This document shows positions 45,309 through 52,788 of a DNA stretch of 64,000 nucleotides, piece after piece. The notes beneath the pieces were generated by a model that was not told where the DNA came from, searched no databases, and saw nothing but the letters and a program-made list of their open reading frames with translations. The translations under genes and the position numbers were made by a program. Where the stretch lies: NCBI GenBank assembly GCA_016710595.1, contig JADJVM010000006.1, positions 179,501-243,500 of the forward strand, written 5' to 3'. Every line of letters begins with the position of its first letter. The first letter of the stretch is position 1. The DNA is from Niastella sp. Lineage in GTDB: Bacteria > Bacteroidota > Bacteroidia > Chitinophagales > Chitinophagaceae.

Positions 45309-46705
45309 TATGCTACTTGTTGTTTATGAGATTGCCATTCTCTAACATCAATCTTGCCTGTTACGGCTTCAGTTATTATAGATTGGTGATATTCTTTTAA
45401 CTTATCGACAGAAGATTCAAGAATTTTAATAGCATTAATTATTCTATTATCAAATAGCTTTAGATATTCTTTAATTGATTTTTGTTCCCCAATTTCAGGA
45501 AAGGGTATTGGCAAATCCAAAAAAGAACTTTGAGTAATATTCTTCATGCTTGGACTCGAGCCTGTAGCTATTGTACTAAATACACCTCTATAAATATCAG
45601 ACTTTAAGATATAGCTAATAAACTCAACATCCACTTCAACACTTTCATTTATGACTGTTTGCCAAAGACGATCAGGTAAAAATAAATTCGGATAGTCCTT
45701 TTCAACATATCCAGAAGCGCCAACCAAATCTGGAGTATTCATTCTACTGATAATTATCGTATTTGACCTAACTGGGCATTTCACCCTATCAATCTCCTCT
45801 TCCACTACTTTTTTATTTTCTTCTGGCTTAAAGGAATAATCAAAGACACAGCTTGTTTTTAAAACTGCTTTTTCTGATGAATCTATTTCAATCGGGATAC
45901 TTTCTGAGTTAACACTAACACCAGATTCTAATTCATCAATAATGTACTTCAGCTTTGTTATACTCCAATTCTCTGGCATCTCACCCAACCATGAAATCCC
46001 ACTATCTTTCATTTTAGATCTAGGGTTTAGACCTTTTATTACAACCTCATTAATTATTGACTGCCATTTCTCTTTTAATAATTGGATTAATTTTACTTTC
46101 TGCTTTATTAGCTCGTTAATAATACTTGTTTGATGATCAAGGTATTCTGCAATTCGCCTTTGCTCTTTGATGGAAAAAGGTGCATATATCAAAAAATTCT
46201 GAATTTTACCAACTTGTATATTGATTCTAGTAAATCCTTTCGCTTCAATAGACATCAACTGACGATACAGGTCACTTGATAATAAATAATTTAAAAAAGA
46301 AGGGTCGAAATTTTTATCACTTATTCTAAATCCCCTACAAAAACTATTTAGGTATGTATTTTCCAATTCAGTTTCTAAAACCGCTGTCTTTCCTATGTCT
46401 TCAAAGTTTTCGGAGCTCATTAAAAAGAATAAGTCACCTTTCTTCACCTTATTCTGAATATCATCTGGATTTATAACGACATAATCTAACTGTGCCGGAT
46501 TAATCTTCGAATTTCCTGCAATGTTTTTGAAACTGATATAGGGTCTACTCAGAGGATTTTCTGGATTATAAAAATCATCCCCAGATTTACCCGATAACCC
46601 ACTGTACAGATTGCCAATAAATTTCAATTTAATAGGCTTCCAATGGTGAGGAACTTCATTAATTCCAGCAAGGCTTGTTTCAATATATTTTTCGTATTGT
46701 TTCAT
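45308..46705 (-). CDS. hsdS: Type I restriction specificity subunit S (HsdS), right system
   Basis: The 465-residue protein has two target-recognition domains. The first (KPIKLKFIGNLYSGLSGKSGD to about residue 165) is followed by a spacer helix containing EQRRIAEYLDHQTSIINELIKQK. The second (ISWLGEMPENWSITKLKYIIDE) is followed by a matching C-terminal helix. These repeats are the circular arrangement of HsdS. Unlike the left system there is no short tandem repeat in the spacer. The start overlaps the hsdM stop (TAATG), and the stop overlaps rmuC in the same way, so all three are translationally coupled. Confidence 0.94.
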   Translation of the reverse strand: MKQYEKYIETSLAGINEVPHHWKPIKLKFIGNLYSGLSGKSGDDFYNPENPLSRPYISFKNIAGNSKINPAQLDYVVINPDDIQNKVKKGDLFFLMSSENFEDIGKTAVLETELENTYLNSFCRGFRISDKNFDPSFLNYLLSSDLYRQLMSIEAKGFTRINIQVGKIQNFLIYAPFSIKEQRRIAEYLDHQTSIINELIKQKVKLIQLLKEKWQSIINEVVIKGLNPRSKMKDSGISWLGEMPENWSITKLKYIIDELESGVSVNSESIPIEIDSSEKAVLKTSCVFDYSFKPEENKKVVEEEIDRVKCPVRSNTIIISRMNTPDLVGASGYVEKDYPNLFLPDRLWQTVINESVEVDVEFISYILKSDIYRGVFSTIATGSSPSMKNITQSSFLDLPIPFPEIGEQKSIKEYLKLFDNRIINAIKILESSVDKLKEYHQSIITEAVTGKIDVREWQSHKQQVA

Positions 46706-48501
46706 TATCCCAACAATTCCTTTAAAAGTTCAGTAATTCCTTTATTATCATCGGACCCAAATTCAAGAACCTCAATTTCTGATTTGATTTCAGTAGAAGA
46801 CCTCAAGCCTTTGTACTCATAAAAAAACTTGGCAAAGTTTATTTCATACCCTATTCGGGTTTTTTCAAAATCAATCCAGGCATCAGGCACATGGGGTAAT
46901 ACTTCGTTTTGGAAATAGACTTCTATATCTTCAACTAGGGGAACATTTTCTTTATCTCTTTTTTTTGTGTCTGGTTTAACATTCCCCTTTTTATCCTTTA
47001 CAATATTTCCGTTTTCATCATACTCCGGCTGCTCAACCGTTATTTGGTAGTAACCAAAATCATTATTACTGTAAATTTTGGAATAGGGCCCTTCGGTAAA
47101 GTTGGTAAAGATTTCAACTAATTTTTCAATATGAGACGATTCAATCTTATTGCGTTTGTTACCGAGGCTTCGTTTTTCACCGTGACAAAAACCATCTATT
47201 CCATTATCCTTATCTTCCGGCACATTAGCATTAATCAATTGTACTTTGCCTTTGCGGTGCTTTGGTTTTTTGTTATTCAAAAACCAAATAAAGGTATTGA
47301 TGCCTGTATTGTAAAAGAGGTCTCTAGGTAAGGCAATGATACACTCCAGCCAGTCGTTGCTGATGATCCATTTACGAATATCACTTTCACCGCCGCCAGC
47401 ATTGCCTGTAAACAAAGGAGCGCCATTTGTAACAACCGCAATCTTGCTGCCTTCATTTTCCATTTTACTAATCATGTGCTGAAGGAACAGTAACTGGCCA
47501 TCACTTGTGCCAGGCAAACCCGCATAGAATCTCCCGGCCGGGTTTGCACTTTCGTTTTGAATAAACTTTGCGTCCTTAACCCAGGTAACCCCATACGGAG
47601 GATTGGCAAACATGTAATGAAAGTTTTTATCAGGAAAACGGTCTTCTGTAAATGAGTTTCCGTGACGGATATTATCGGCATTCTCACCGGTTATCAATGC
47701 TTCTGATTTAGCAATTGCATAGCTCTGTTCATTAATTTCCTGACCGTAGGTTCTGATTACGGGCTTGTTTTTTTCATCCTTGCACAATTCATCAATAATA
47801 TAGTTCTTGGCAAGATTTATCATACCTCCAGTGCCTAAAGCCGGGTCGTAAATTGTACGAATGATACCAGGCTTAGTTAACTCTTCTTTTTCAGTGCTGA
47901 ATACAATTTTTATCATCAACTCAATAACATCTCTCGGTGTAAAATGCTCACCCGCTGTTTCATTACTTTGTTCGTTAGAAATACGAATCAGTTCCTCAAA
48001 GATGTAACCCATATTGTGGTTGTCAACTTTGTTCAAGTGAAGGGGAACTTTGCATATAGCATCAATCATCTGGTAAAGCAGCTTGTTTTTTACTAACCGG
48101 GCCACCACCTTATCAAACTGGAAGTTGTCGATAATATCCTTTACTTCGGCATTAAAACCATTCAGGTAATTGTTGAAATCCATTTCTACCGTCTTGGGAT
48201 TTTCTTTCAAGCTTTCTAACGTATGCCTGGATGTATTGTAAAATTGAACACCCTTAGGAAGTGAAGGATGAATAGTGGCTTTTCTGAGAATAGGCTCGAG
48301 TTTGTCTTCCCCAACCTTATCTTTAAAGTTTTCGTAAGCAGCACGAACTTTTGCATTCACTGGTTCCAGGATACAATCGAGGCGGCGAATTACAACAAAC
48401 GGCAACAGCACATCGCCAATTTCATTTTTCCGAAAAGTGTTCCATAGCACTTTGTCGGTTATCTCAAAAATGAACTTCACATCTGGTTTATTATTACTCA
48501 T
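46705..48501 (-). CDS. hsdM: Type I restriction DNA methyltransferase subunit M (HsdM), right system
   Basis: The ATG at 48,501 is preferred over an in-frame ATG 66 bp upstream, because the product then starts MSNNKPDVKFIFEITDKVLW as in other HsdM proteins and leaves the inverted repeat at 48,551-48,567 untranslated. The 598-residue protein has an HsdM N-terminal helical domain, SAM motif YDPALGTGGM near 224 and catalytic ANPPYGVTW near 300. A charged insert at about 510-560 (DENGNIVKDKKGN) is unusual but seen in other type I M subunits. It methylates adenine and is the first gene of the tightly linked operon. Confidence 0.94.
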   Translation of the reverse strand: MSNNKPDVKFIFEITDKVLWNTFRKNEIGDVLLPFVVIRRLDCILEPVNAKVRAAYENFKDKVGEDKLEPILRKATIHPSLPKGVQFYNTSRHTLESLKENPKTVEMDFNNYLNGFNAEVKDIIDNFQFDKVVARLVKNKLLYQMIDAICKVPLHLNKVDNHNMGYIFEELIRISNEQSNETAGEHFTPRDVIELMIKIVFSTEKEELTKPGIIRTIYDPALGTGGMINLAKNYIIDELCKDEKNKPVIRTYGQEINEQSYAIAKSEALITGENADNIRHGNSFTEDRFPDKNFHYMFANPPYGVTWVKDAKFIQNESANPAGRFYAGLPGTSDGQLLFLQHMISKMENEGSKIAVVTNGAPLFTGNAGGGESDIRKWIISNDWLECIIALPRDLFYNTGINTFIWFLNNKKPKHRKGKVQLINANVPEDKDNGIDGFCHGEKRSLGNKRNKIESSHIEKLVEIFTNFTEGPYSKIYSNNDFGYYQITVEQPEYDENGNIVKDKKGNVKPDTKKRDKENVPLVEDIEVYFQNEVLPHVPDAWIDFEKTRIGYEINFAKFFYEYKGLRSSTEIKSEIEVLEFGSDDNKGITELLKELLG

Positions 48502-48550
48502 TTTATTCTGTTGTTGTTTTTGTTTGTTAATGCAAATAGAAAACATAACT

Positions 48551-48567
48551 GTGCAGCAGAACTGCAC
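48551..48567. promoter_or_regulatory. Inverted repeat operator candidate upstream of hsdM
   Basis: GTGCAGCAGAACTGCAC is the core of a longer inverted repeat (TAAC and GTTA flanks with one mismatch). It lies 50 bp before the hsdM start. A near-identical core, GTGCAGCTTAACTGCAT, lies upstream of the ATPase gene. Confidence 0.55.
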
Positions 48568-48582
48568 TGTTAAAATTATTTT

Positions 48583-49638
48583 TTAAACGTCATTTACAAG
48601 GCGGTTTTTTAAAGTCTTATCGGCATTGGAGCCCCCAAGTATTGCTCCCCGATATACAGCTGCACCTGATACTATATGGGCAGCTAAACCGTTGCATTCT
48701 CTTTTTATAACCCTCAATGCCTTTGTGGAGGCGTTGTATTCTGTATCACCTAAATGGTTTTGATTTGCACTAAATATGCGATTAAACCTGATGTCATTAA
48801 CGCCTTTTACTGTTTTACCATCCCTTACACGAAATACAGAAAAGCCCTTATCACAGGAAGCATTGATATAGTTCATAATTAAGCGTCTTTTATGAAAATG
48901 TTCTGATCCCATAAAAACAACCTCTACATTTATATCATAAGGGCGAAGATTATTAATTTCTGTATTCATGCTGCCCGCTATCTGAGCCCTCCAGGCTTCT
49001 GCCCGATTATAATCCTCTGAAATTAAGGTAACGTGATACACAACATTTAAAGAATCTGGTAGTATTTTATCCAGTAACCATTTAATATTTTCCTTGCCTA
49101 CAGATATTGGATTACCGCCGACATTTTCAGTATCACTAAACAAGAAGCTGTCAGAAATAATCAGTGCATTAGAGGGGGGTATGTCAAAATTTAGTAAATA
49201 CTTCCAACCAAGTAGAGGCCCGTTTTCAATTGTTTCATCCTTCGCTAATTCTCTAAAAAATGAGGAACTTAAAACGTTATCGTCTATATGATCACAACTC
49301 TGTACAATTACGCCAAACGAATTTTGCAACTGATCTGCTTCAGCCTTTGTAATATCTAAAAAATAGATACTTCGTGGAGTAGAAACTAAATTAACACCAT
49401 CATCATAAACATTTTCAAATTGGTCGGGATGAGCTTCCGGTACTTTCGCCGCAGCATAAGCATGTAAATAGTAGAATATTTCGCCTTCGGAATTGATATT
49501 ATCCTGCAATTCCTGTGCTGATAAATTTAAAAAGACAGTAGAATGATTGGTAAAAATGCTATGCAGATTAGGATAATTGCCATTGAATGTAATTTCATCA
49601 AAAGCCTTCTTTTCTGCGTATATTATAAAATCACTCAT
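48583..49638 (-). CDS. Unrecognised partner of the AAA ATPase (two-gene module)
   Basis: Translation most likely starts at 49,638 (MSDFIIYAEKKAFDEITFNG), one base after the ATPase stop codon. A longer frame from 49,710 would overlap the ATPase gene by 70 bp. The 351-residue product has no family I recognise. It contains a SEHFHKRRLIMNYINASCDKGF segment near 270 that is reminiscent of HxK-type phospholipase-D-like proteins, which is a weak hint only. Tight coupling to an OLD-like ATPase suggests the effector half of a two-gene defence module. Confidence 0.7.
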   Translation of the reverse strand: MSDFIIYAEKKAFDEITFNGNYPNLHSIFTNHSTVFLNLSAQELQDNINSEGEIFYYLHAYAAAKVPEAHPDQFENVYDDGVNLVSTPRSIYFLDITKAEADQLQNSFGVIVQSCDHIDDNVLSSSFFRELAKDETIENGPLLGWKYLLNFDIPPSNALIISDSFLFSDTENVGGNPISVGKENIKWLLDKILPDSLNVVYHVTLISEDYNRAEAWRAQIAGSMNTEINNLRPYDINVEVVFMGSEHFHKRRLIMNYINASCDKGFSVFRVRDGKTVKGVNDIRFNRIFSANQNHLGDTEYNASTKALRVIKRECNGLAAHIVSGAAVYRGAILGGSNADKTLKNRLVNDV

Positions 49639-49639
49639 T

Positions 49640-51253
49640 TTAGTTTTGCGGTTTAGATTTGAGTAGAGCCATTGTACTATTTGTTGCTTCATCAAAAAAG
49701 CCTTCGCCAAAATTCACTTTAAATCTTCCATTCACTTCATAACCCATTTTATATGGCCCGGTATCTTTTGGAAAATAATAGACATAAAACGGGTTTTCAT
49801 TTGGACCTACTTCATACTCATTATTCTTAACGAAAATCTGCGACCTTCTTATTACGTATTCTGAATGAGTTTCTATAATAAAGCTCAAACCATAATCCTC
49901 CTTCATTTCGAGAAAAAGATCAGTGAGCTTGCTTTGAAGCCTTGGATGTAAATTGAGTTCAGGTTCTTCAATAATAATGGTATAGTGCCTGGAGCCAGAT
50001 TTTGATTTCGTATTACTACCTTTAACAATTCCATTTTTGTGTATAACAGTTGCTAAGCGAAGGATAAGCAACATAGCCTGGATAGAACCCATACCCTTGT
50101 CAGCCAGAGGGATTGATGTGTTGTGAGAGAATATATTTACTTCGTATGCTTCTCCGGCATGTATTTTACTTTCAAATGTATCACCCACTTCAAATTCCTT
50201 CATCCATTTTTCAACAAACAAATAAGTTGATGTGCCTTTTTCAATCTTCAATTGAAAAAATTCATGAATTGATTGAGCTAACGCATTGTTTCTATCCCTT
50301 ATGGCAAACAGCGCTGATTGTTTTGCAGGATTTGCTCCTAAGTAAACCAAATAAGAATTAAATAATAATTCATGAAAACCTTTAAAGGAATCCTCTATCT
50401 GGCCTTGATCCTGCTTGATGCCCTGATAGTTTTTAAATTCTGCTGAAGGCTCTTCACCAATTTGAGTTTTTCTATAGTCTTCTCCATGTAGAAAGATTGT
50501 TTCGCTAATAATAAAATCAACAATCTCCTGTAAACTGCTGCCTTCAGAGTAAGCGGTAGAAACTTTATAGCTCAATACTTGCTCCTCCTCAGCCTTTTCA
50601 GTATTATACTCGGCTGGTTCTTCTCCAACTAAATTATTTTCGTCTTCGGGTTGAATACCATGTACATATTGATTTCTTTTCTTTTGCAAAGCGTTCAAAC
50701 TATCAACCAGCTCAATATATTCTTTGCTCGATTTTTTAAGTGTGCTTTGTTCAATTGATTCTTTCAATTTTTTAATCTCCTGCTCCAGGATAGATAAATC
50801 GGAAGACTTCTTACCCTCTGCACCATCTGAATCACTCAATAATTTGGAAATAGTTATAGTATTTATCTGAGGCTCAAAAAGGAATTCAAAATTATTTTCT
50901 TCATCTACTATCTTTATTAAATAAACACTTGCATAAGTATCATCATTATCACCTGAAATATTAATCGTGATATTATAATTTTCCAGCCGATAGTAAAACT
51001 CAATGAAATTTTCTTTGGCCTTTTTATTTTTAGCCCTTCCATAGGTAACAATGTTTGCATCCTCCAATACTTTGTGACCAAAAGATAATCTGGCTATATT
51101 ACCAGATTTAAAAAAGTCCTGGATAAGGAGTAACGATTTTACCAATGTTGATTTGCCGGAATTGTTTCTACCAACTAAGAAAGTTATTCCATTGAACTCA
51201 ATTGGCGGAAAGTCTTCAAAGCGTCTAAAATTTTTGAACCCTATTGTTTTCAT
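49640..51253 (-). CDS. AAA ATPase, OLD/AAA_15-like defence protein
   Basis: The 537-residue SMC-like ATPase opens MKTIGFKNFRRFEDFPPIEF and has Walker A FLVGRNNSGKST near 25. A coiled-coil insert lies at about 150-200 (LEQEIKKLKESIEQSTLKK) and an acidic stretch at about 205-225. The Q/signature region is LADKGMGSIQ near 388, Walker B is IIIEEPELNLHP near 428, and the D/H-loop is IETHSEYVIRR near 460. No TOPRIM nuclease is attached, so activity probably resides in the partner encoded immediately downstream. A WYL operator-like repeat lies upstream. Confidence 0.85.
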   Translation of the reverse strand: MKTIGFKNFRRFEDFPPIEFNGITFLVGRNNSGKSTLVKSLLLIQDFFKSGNIARLSFGHKVLEDANIVTYGRAKNKKAKENFIEFYYRLENYNITINISGDNDDTYASVYLIKIVDEENNFEFLFEPQINTITISKLLSDSDGAEGKKSSDLSILEQEIKKLKESIEQSTLKKSSKEYIELVDSLNALQKKRNQYVHGIQPEDENNLVGEEPAEYNTEKAEEEQVLSYKVSTAYSEGSSLQEIVDFIISETIFLHGEDYRKTQIGEEPSAEFKNYQGIKQDQGQIEDSFKGFHELLFNSYLVYLGANPAKQSALFAIRDRNNALAQSIHEFFQLKIEKGTSTYLFVEKWMKEFEVGDTFESKIHAGEAYEVNIFSHNTSIPLADKGMGSIQAMLLILRLATVIHKNGIVKGSNTKSKSGSRHYTIIIEEPELNLHPRLQSKLTDLFLEMKEDYGLSFIIETHSEYVIRRSQIFVKNNEYEVGPNENPFYVYYFPKDTGPYKMGYEVNGRFKVNFGEGFFDEATNSTMALLKSKPQN

Positions 51254-51275
51254 CTTTTAAAGATTGAATGATTTA

Positions 51276-51292
51276 GTGCAGCTTAACTGCAT
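51276..51292. promoter_or_regulatory. Inverted repeat operator candidate upstream of the ATPase
   Basis: GTGCAGCTTAACTGCAT lies 23 bp before the ATPase start and touches the stop codon of the WYL gene. It matches the repeat upstream of hsdM (48,551-48,567) except in two spacer bases and the last base, suggesting one regulator for both units. Confidence 0.55.
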
Positions 51293-52305
51293 TAGTTTTT
51301 ATAATTAATATACATTTTAGCTACCCTTGCATTTAATTTACGGCGAAGAGCAGCCGGTTTAACTAATTCCATTCCTTCGCCATATGATAGAATTAAGCTT
51401 TCCAACTCATAGTTTGGAATTAAATCCAGTGTTACCACCGTATAATCTTCTTCTTTGGCTTTGACTTTTTGAGAGCCATGTATTGGCTTCGTTTGGATGT
51501 AGGGGAACAAGGCATTACTTACTTTAAGTTCTATTCTTTCTACTTTCCCTTGATTTGCCACAGTAACCCCGATTATATCATCAAAGTATTCTTCAAAGTC
51601 AATTTCTTTGTTGTTTTCGTACTTTTTTTTGTGATCACTTATTTCCAAAATTCTATCCAATGCAAGGTTGACAATAAACTTGCTCTCAGCATTTTTTCCG
51701 AAAACATACCACCTGTTGTTATACTGTTTTAGAAAATATGGGTATAGGATAAAAGATTGTTCTTCAACCTGCCGAAAACTTTTATACCTGATCAAAACAG
51801 TTTTTGAATAAAGAATAGCATTATATAACGGTGTAATAAATTCCAAGCCTTTTAAATAATCGTTTTGATCAAATTCTATAATTTTCTTTTCTGTTTTTGA
51901 TAACCCTAAACCGGCATCTAACCGGGCAAATATTTCATCAATCCACCCAAATTGTGGCATACCCTTAAACCTTGAAATTGTCATCAATGCTTCCTTCAAT
52001 TGGTTTTCCTCTGTCTCATTCAACGGCTGGTTATTTATTGAAAAGGATGTGTCAATATATTTATAATAAACTTTGTGTCCATCCCGGCAATGATCTAAAG
52101 GAGCATTCCAACCTTGGCTGCTCTCCATGAATTTTATATCTTCAAAAATCTGCCTTCTGCTAATTCCTATATCTGTGCCGCTAAATTCATAAATAGCTTT
52201 ATTACAGGCATTGATAAGATCTTCCACATAATATTTCCTGCCGGTGTTTCTAAAACACCGGTCCAGAGCCTGGTATCGAATTATAGCATGTTTGTTAGTG
52301 GCCAC
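51292..52305 (-). CDS. WYL-domain transcriptional regulator
   Basis: The 337-residue protein has an N-terminal winged-helix region (YEFSGTDIGISRRQIFEDIKFM), a WYL domain at about 160-220 (VLIRYKSFRQVEEQSFILYPYFLKQYNNRWYVFG) and a C-terminal WCX-like part (YELESLILSYGEGMELVKP), shown as motif regions. This is the BrxR/CapW layout of regulators that control defence operons and bind inverted repeats, with a ligand-sensing WYL pocket. The start codon is GTG overlapping the XRE stop (TAGTG), so both regulators are translated together. Confidence 0.88.
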   Translation of the reverse strand: MATNKHAIIRYQALDRCFRNTGRKYYVEDLINACNKAIYEFSGTDIGISRRQIFEDIKFMESSQGWNAPLDHCRDGHKVYYKYIDTSFSINNQPLNETEENQLKEALMTISRFKGMPQFGWIDEIFARLDAGLGLSKTEKKIIEFDQNDYLKGLEFITPLYNAILYSKTVLIRYKSFRQVEEQSFILYPYFLKQYNNRWYVFGKNAESKFIVNLALDRILEISDHKKKYENNKEIDFEEYFDDIIGVTVANQGKVERIELKVSNALFPYIQTKPIHGSQKVKAKEEDYTVVTLDLIPNYELESLILSYGEGMELVKPAALRRKLNARVAKMYINYKN

Positions 52306-52592
52306 TATTCTTTAATTTTTAAATCGTTTGTTACAACCTTTAAAGCCATAGCCGCTACTTTCTCATTCTTGATTAAGTCATACACTTTGTCTGCTAACCA
52401 CAATGCTAAGAGGGTATCCTCTTTTTCATTTAATAGCTTCGATAGAACAATTACCTGTTCCCTTTTTGCTTTACGTTCTCCCCGTTCAATTTTACTAAAC
52501 ATAGGAGTATCCATTTCCAACGAAGCGGCTAATTGTCGTTGCAACAGGCCTTTGTTTTCCCGCAATTCTCTTATGTGTTCACCAAAATGCAT
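52305..52592 (-). CDS. XRE-family regulator of the right restriction system
   Basis: The start at 52,592 (MHFGEHIRELRENKGLLQRQ) aligns with the paralogue at 26,757-27,050 and places an operator-like repeat 18 bp upstream. A longer frame from 52,628 would cover that repeat. The 95-residue product has the helix-turn-helix (LAASLEMDTPMFSKIERGER) and the same LWLADKVYDL C-terminal motif as the left-system paralogue. It heads the group XRE, WYL, ATPase and partner, which leads into the restriction operon. Confidence 0.88.
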   Translation of the reverse strand: MHFGEHIRELRENKGLLQRQLAASLEMDTPMFSKIERGERKAKREQVIVLSKLLNEKEDTLLALWLADKVYDLIKNEKVAAMALKVVTNDLKIKE

Positions 52593-52610
52593 GACTATTT
52601 GTTTTATGAC

Positions 52611-52628
52611 TTGCCAGATTTTGGACAA
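52611..52628. promoter_or_regulatory. XRE operator candidate, right system
   Basis: TTGCCAGATTTTGGACAA is an imperfect inverted repeat upstream of the XRE start. It resembles the site upstream of the paralogous XRE gene at 27,066-27,082. Confidence 0.5.
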
Positions 52629-52788
52629 TTTAAGAAAAAGCAGGCAAAAACAATTAAAAACAAACCAACTATTATTAACAAACTTGCAAAGTCTGCAAAG
52701 TCTGCAAAGAAGTGGCTATAAAATGGCAGCAAAGGCCATTTGCTGCCGAAATATAGATATGGCTTAATCAGCGTTTTCCTATGAAAAA

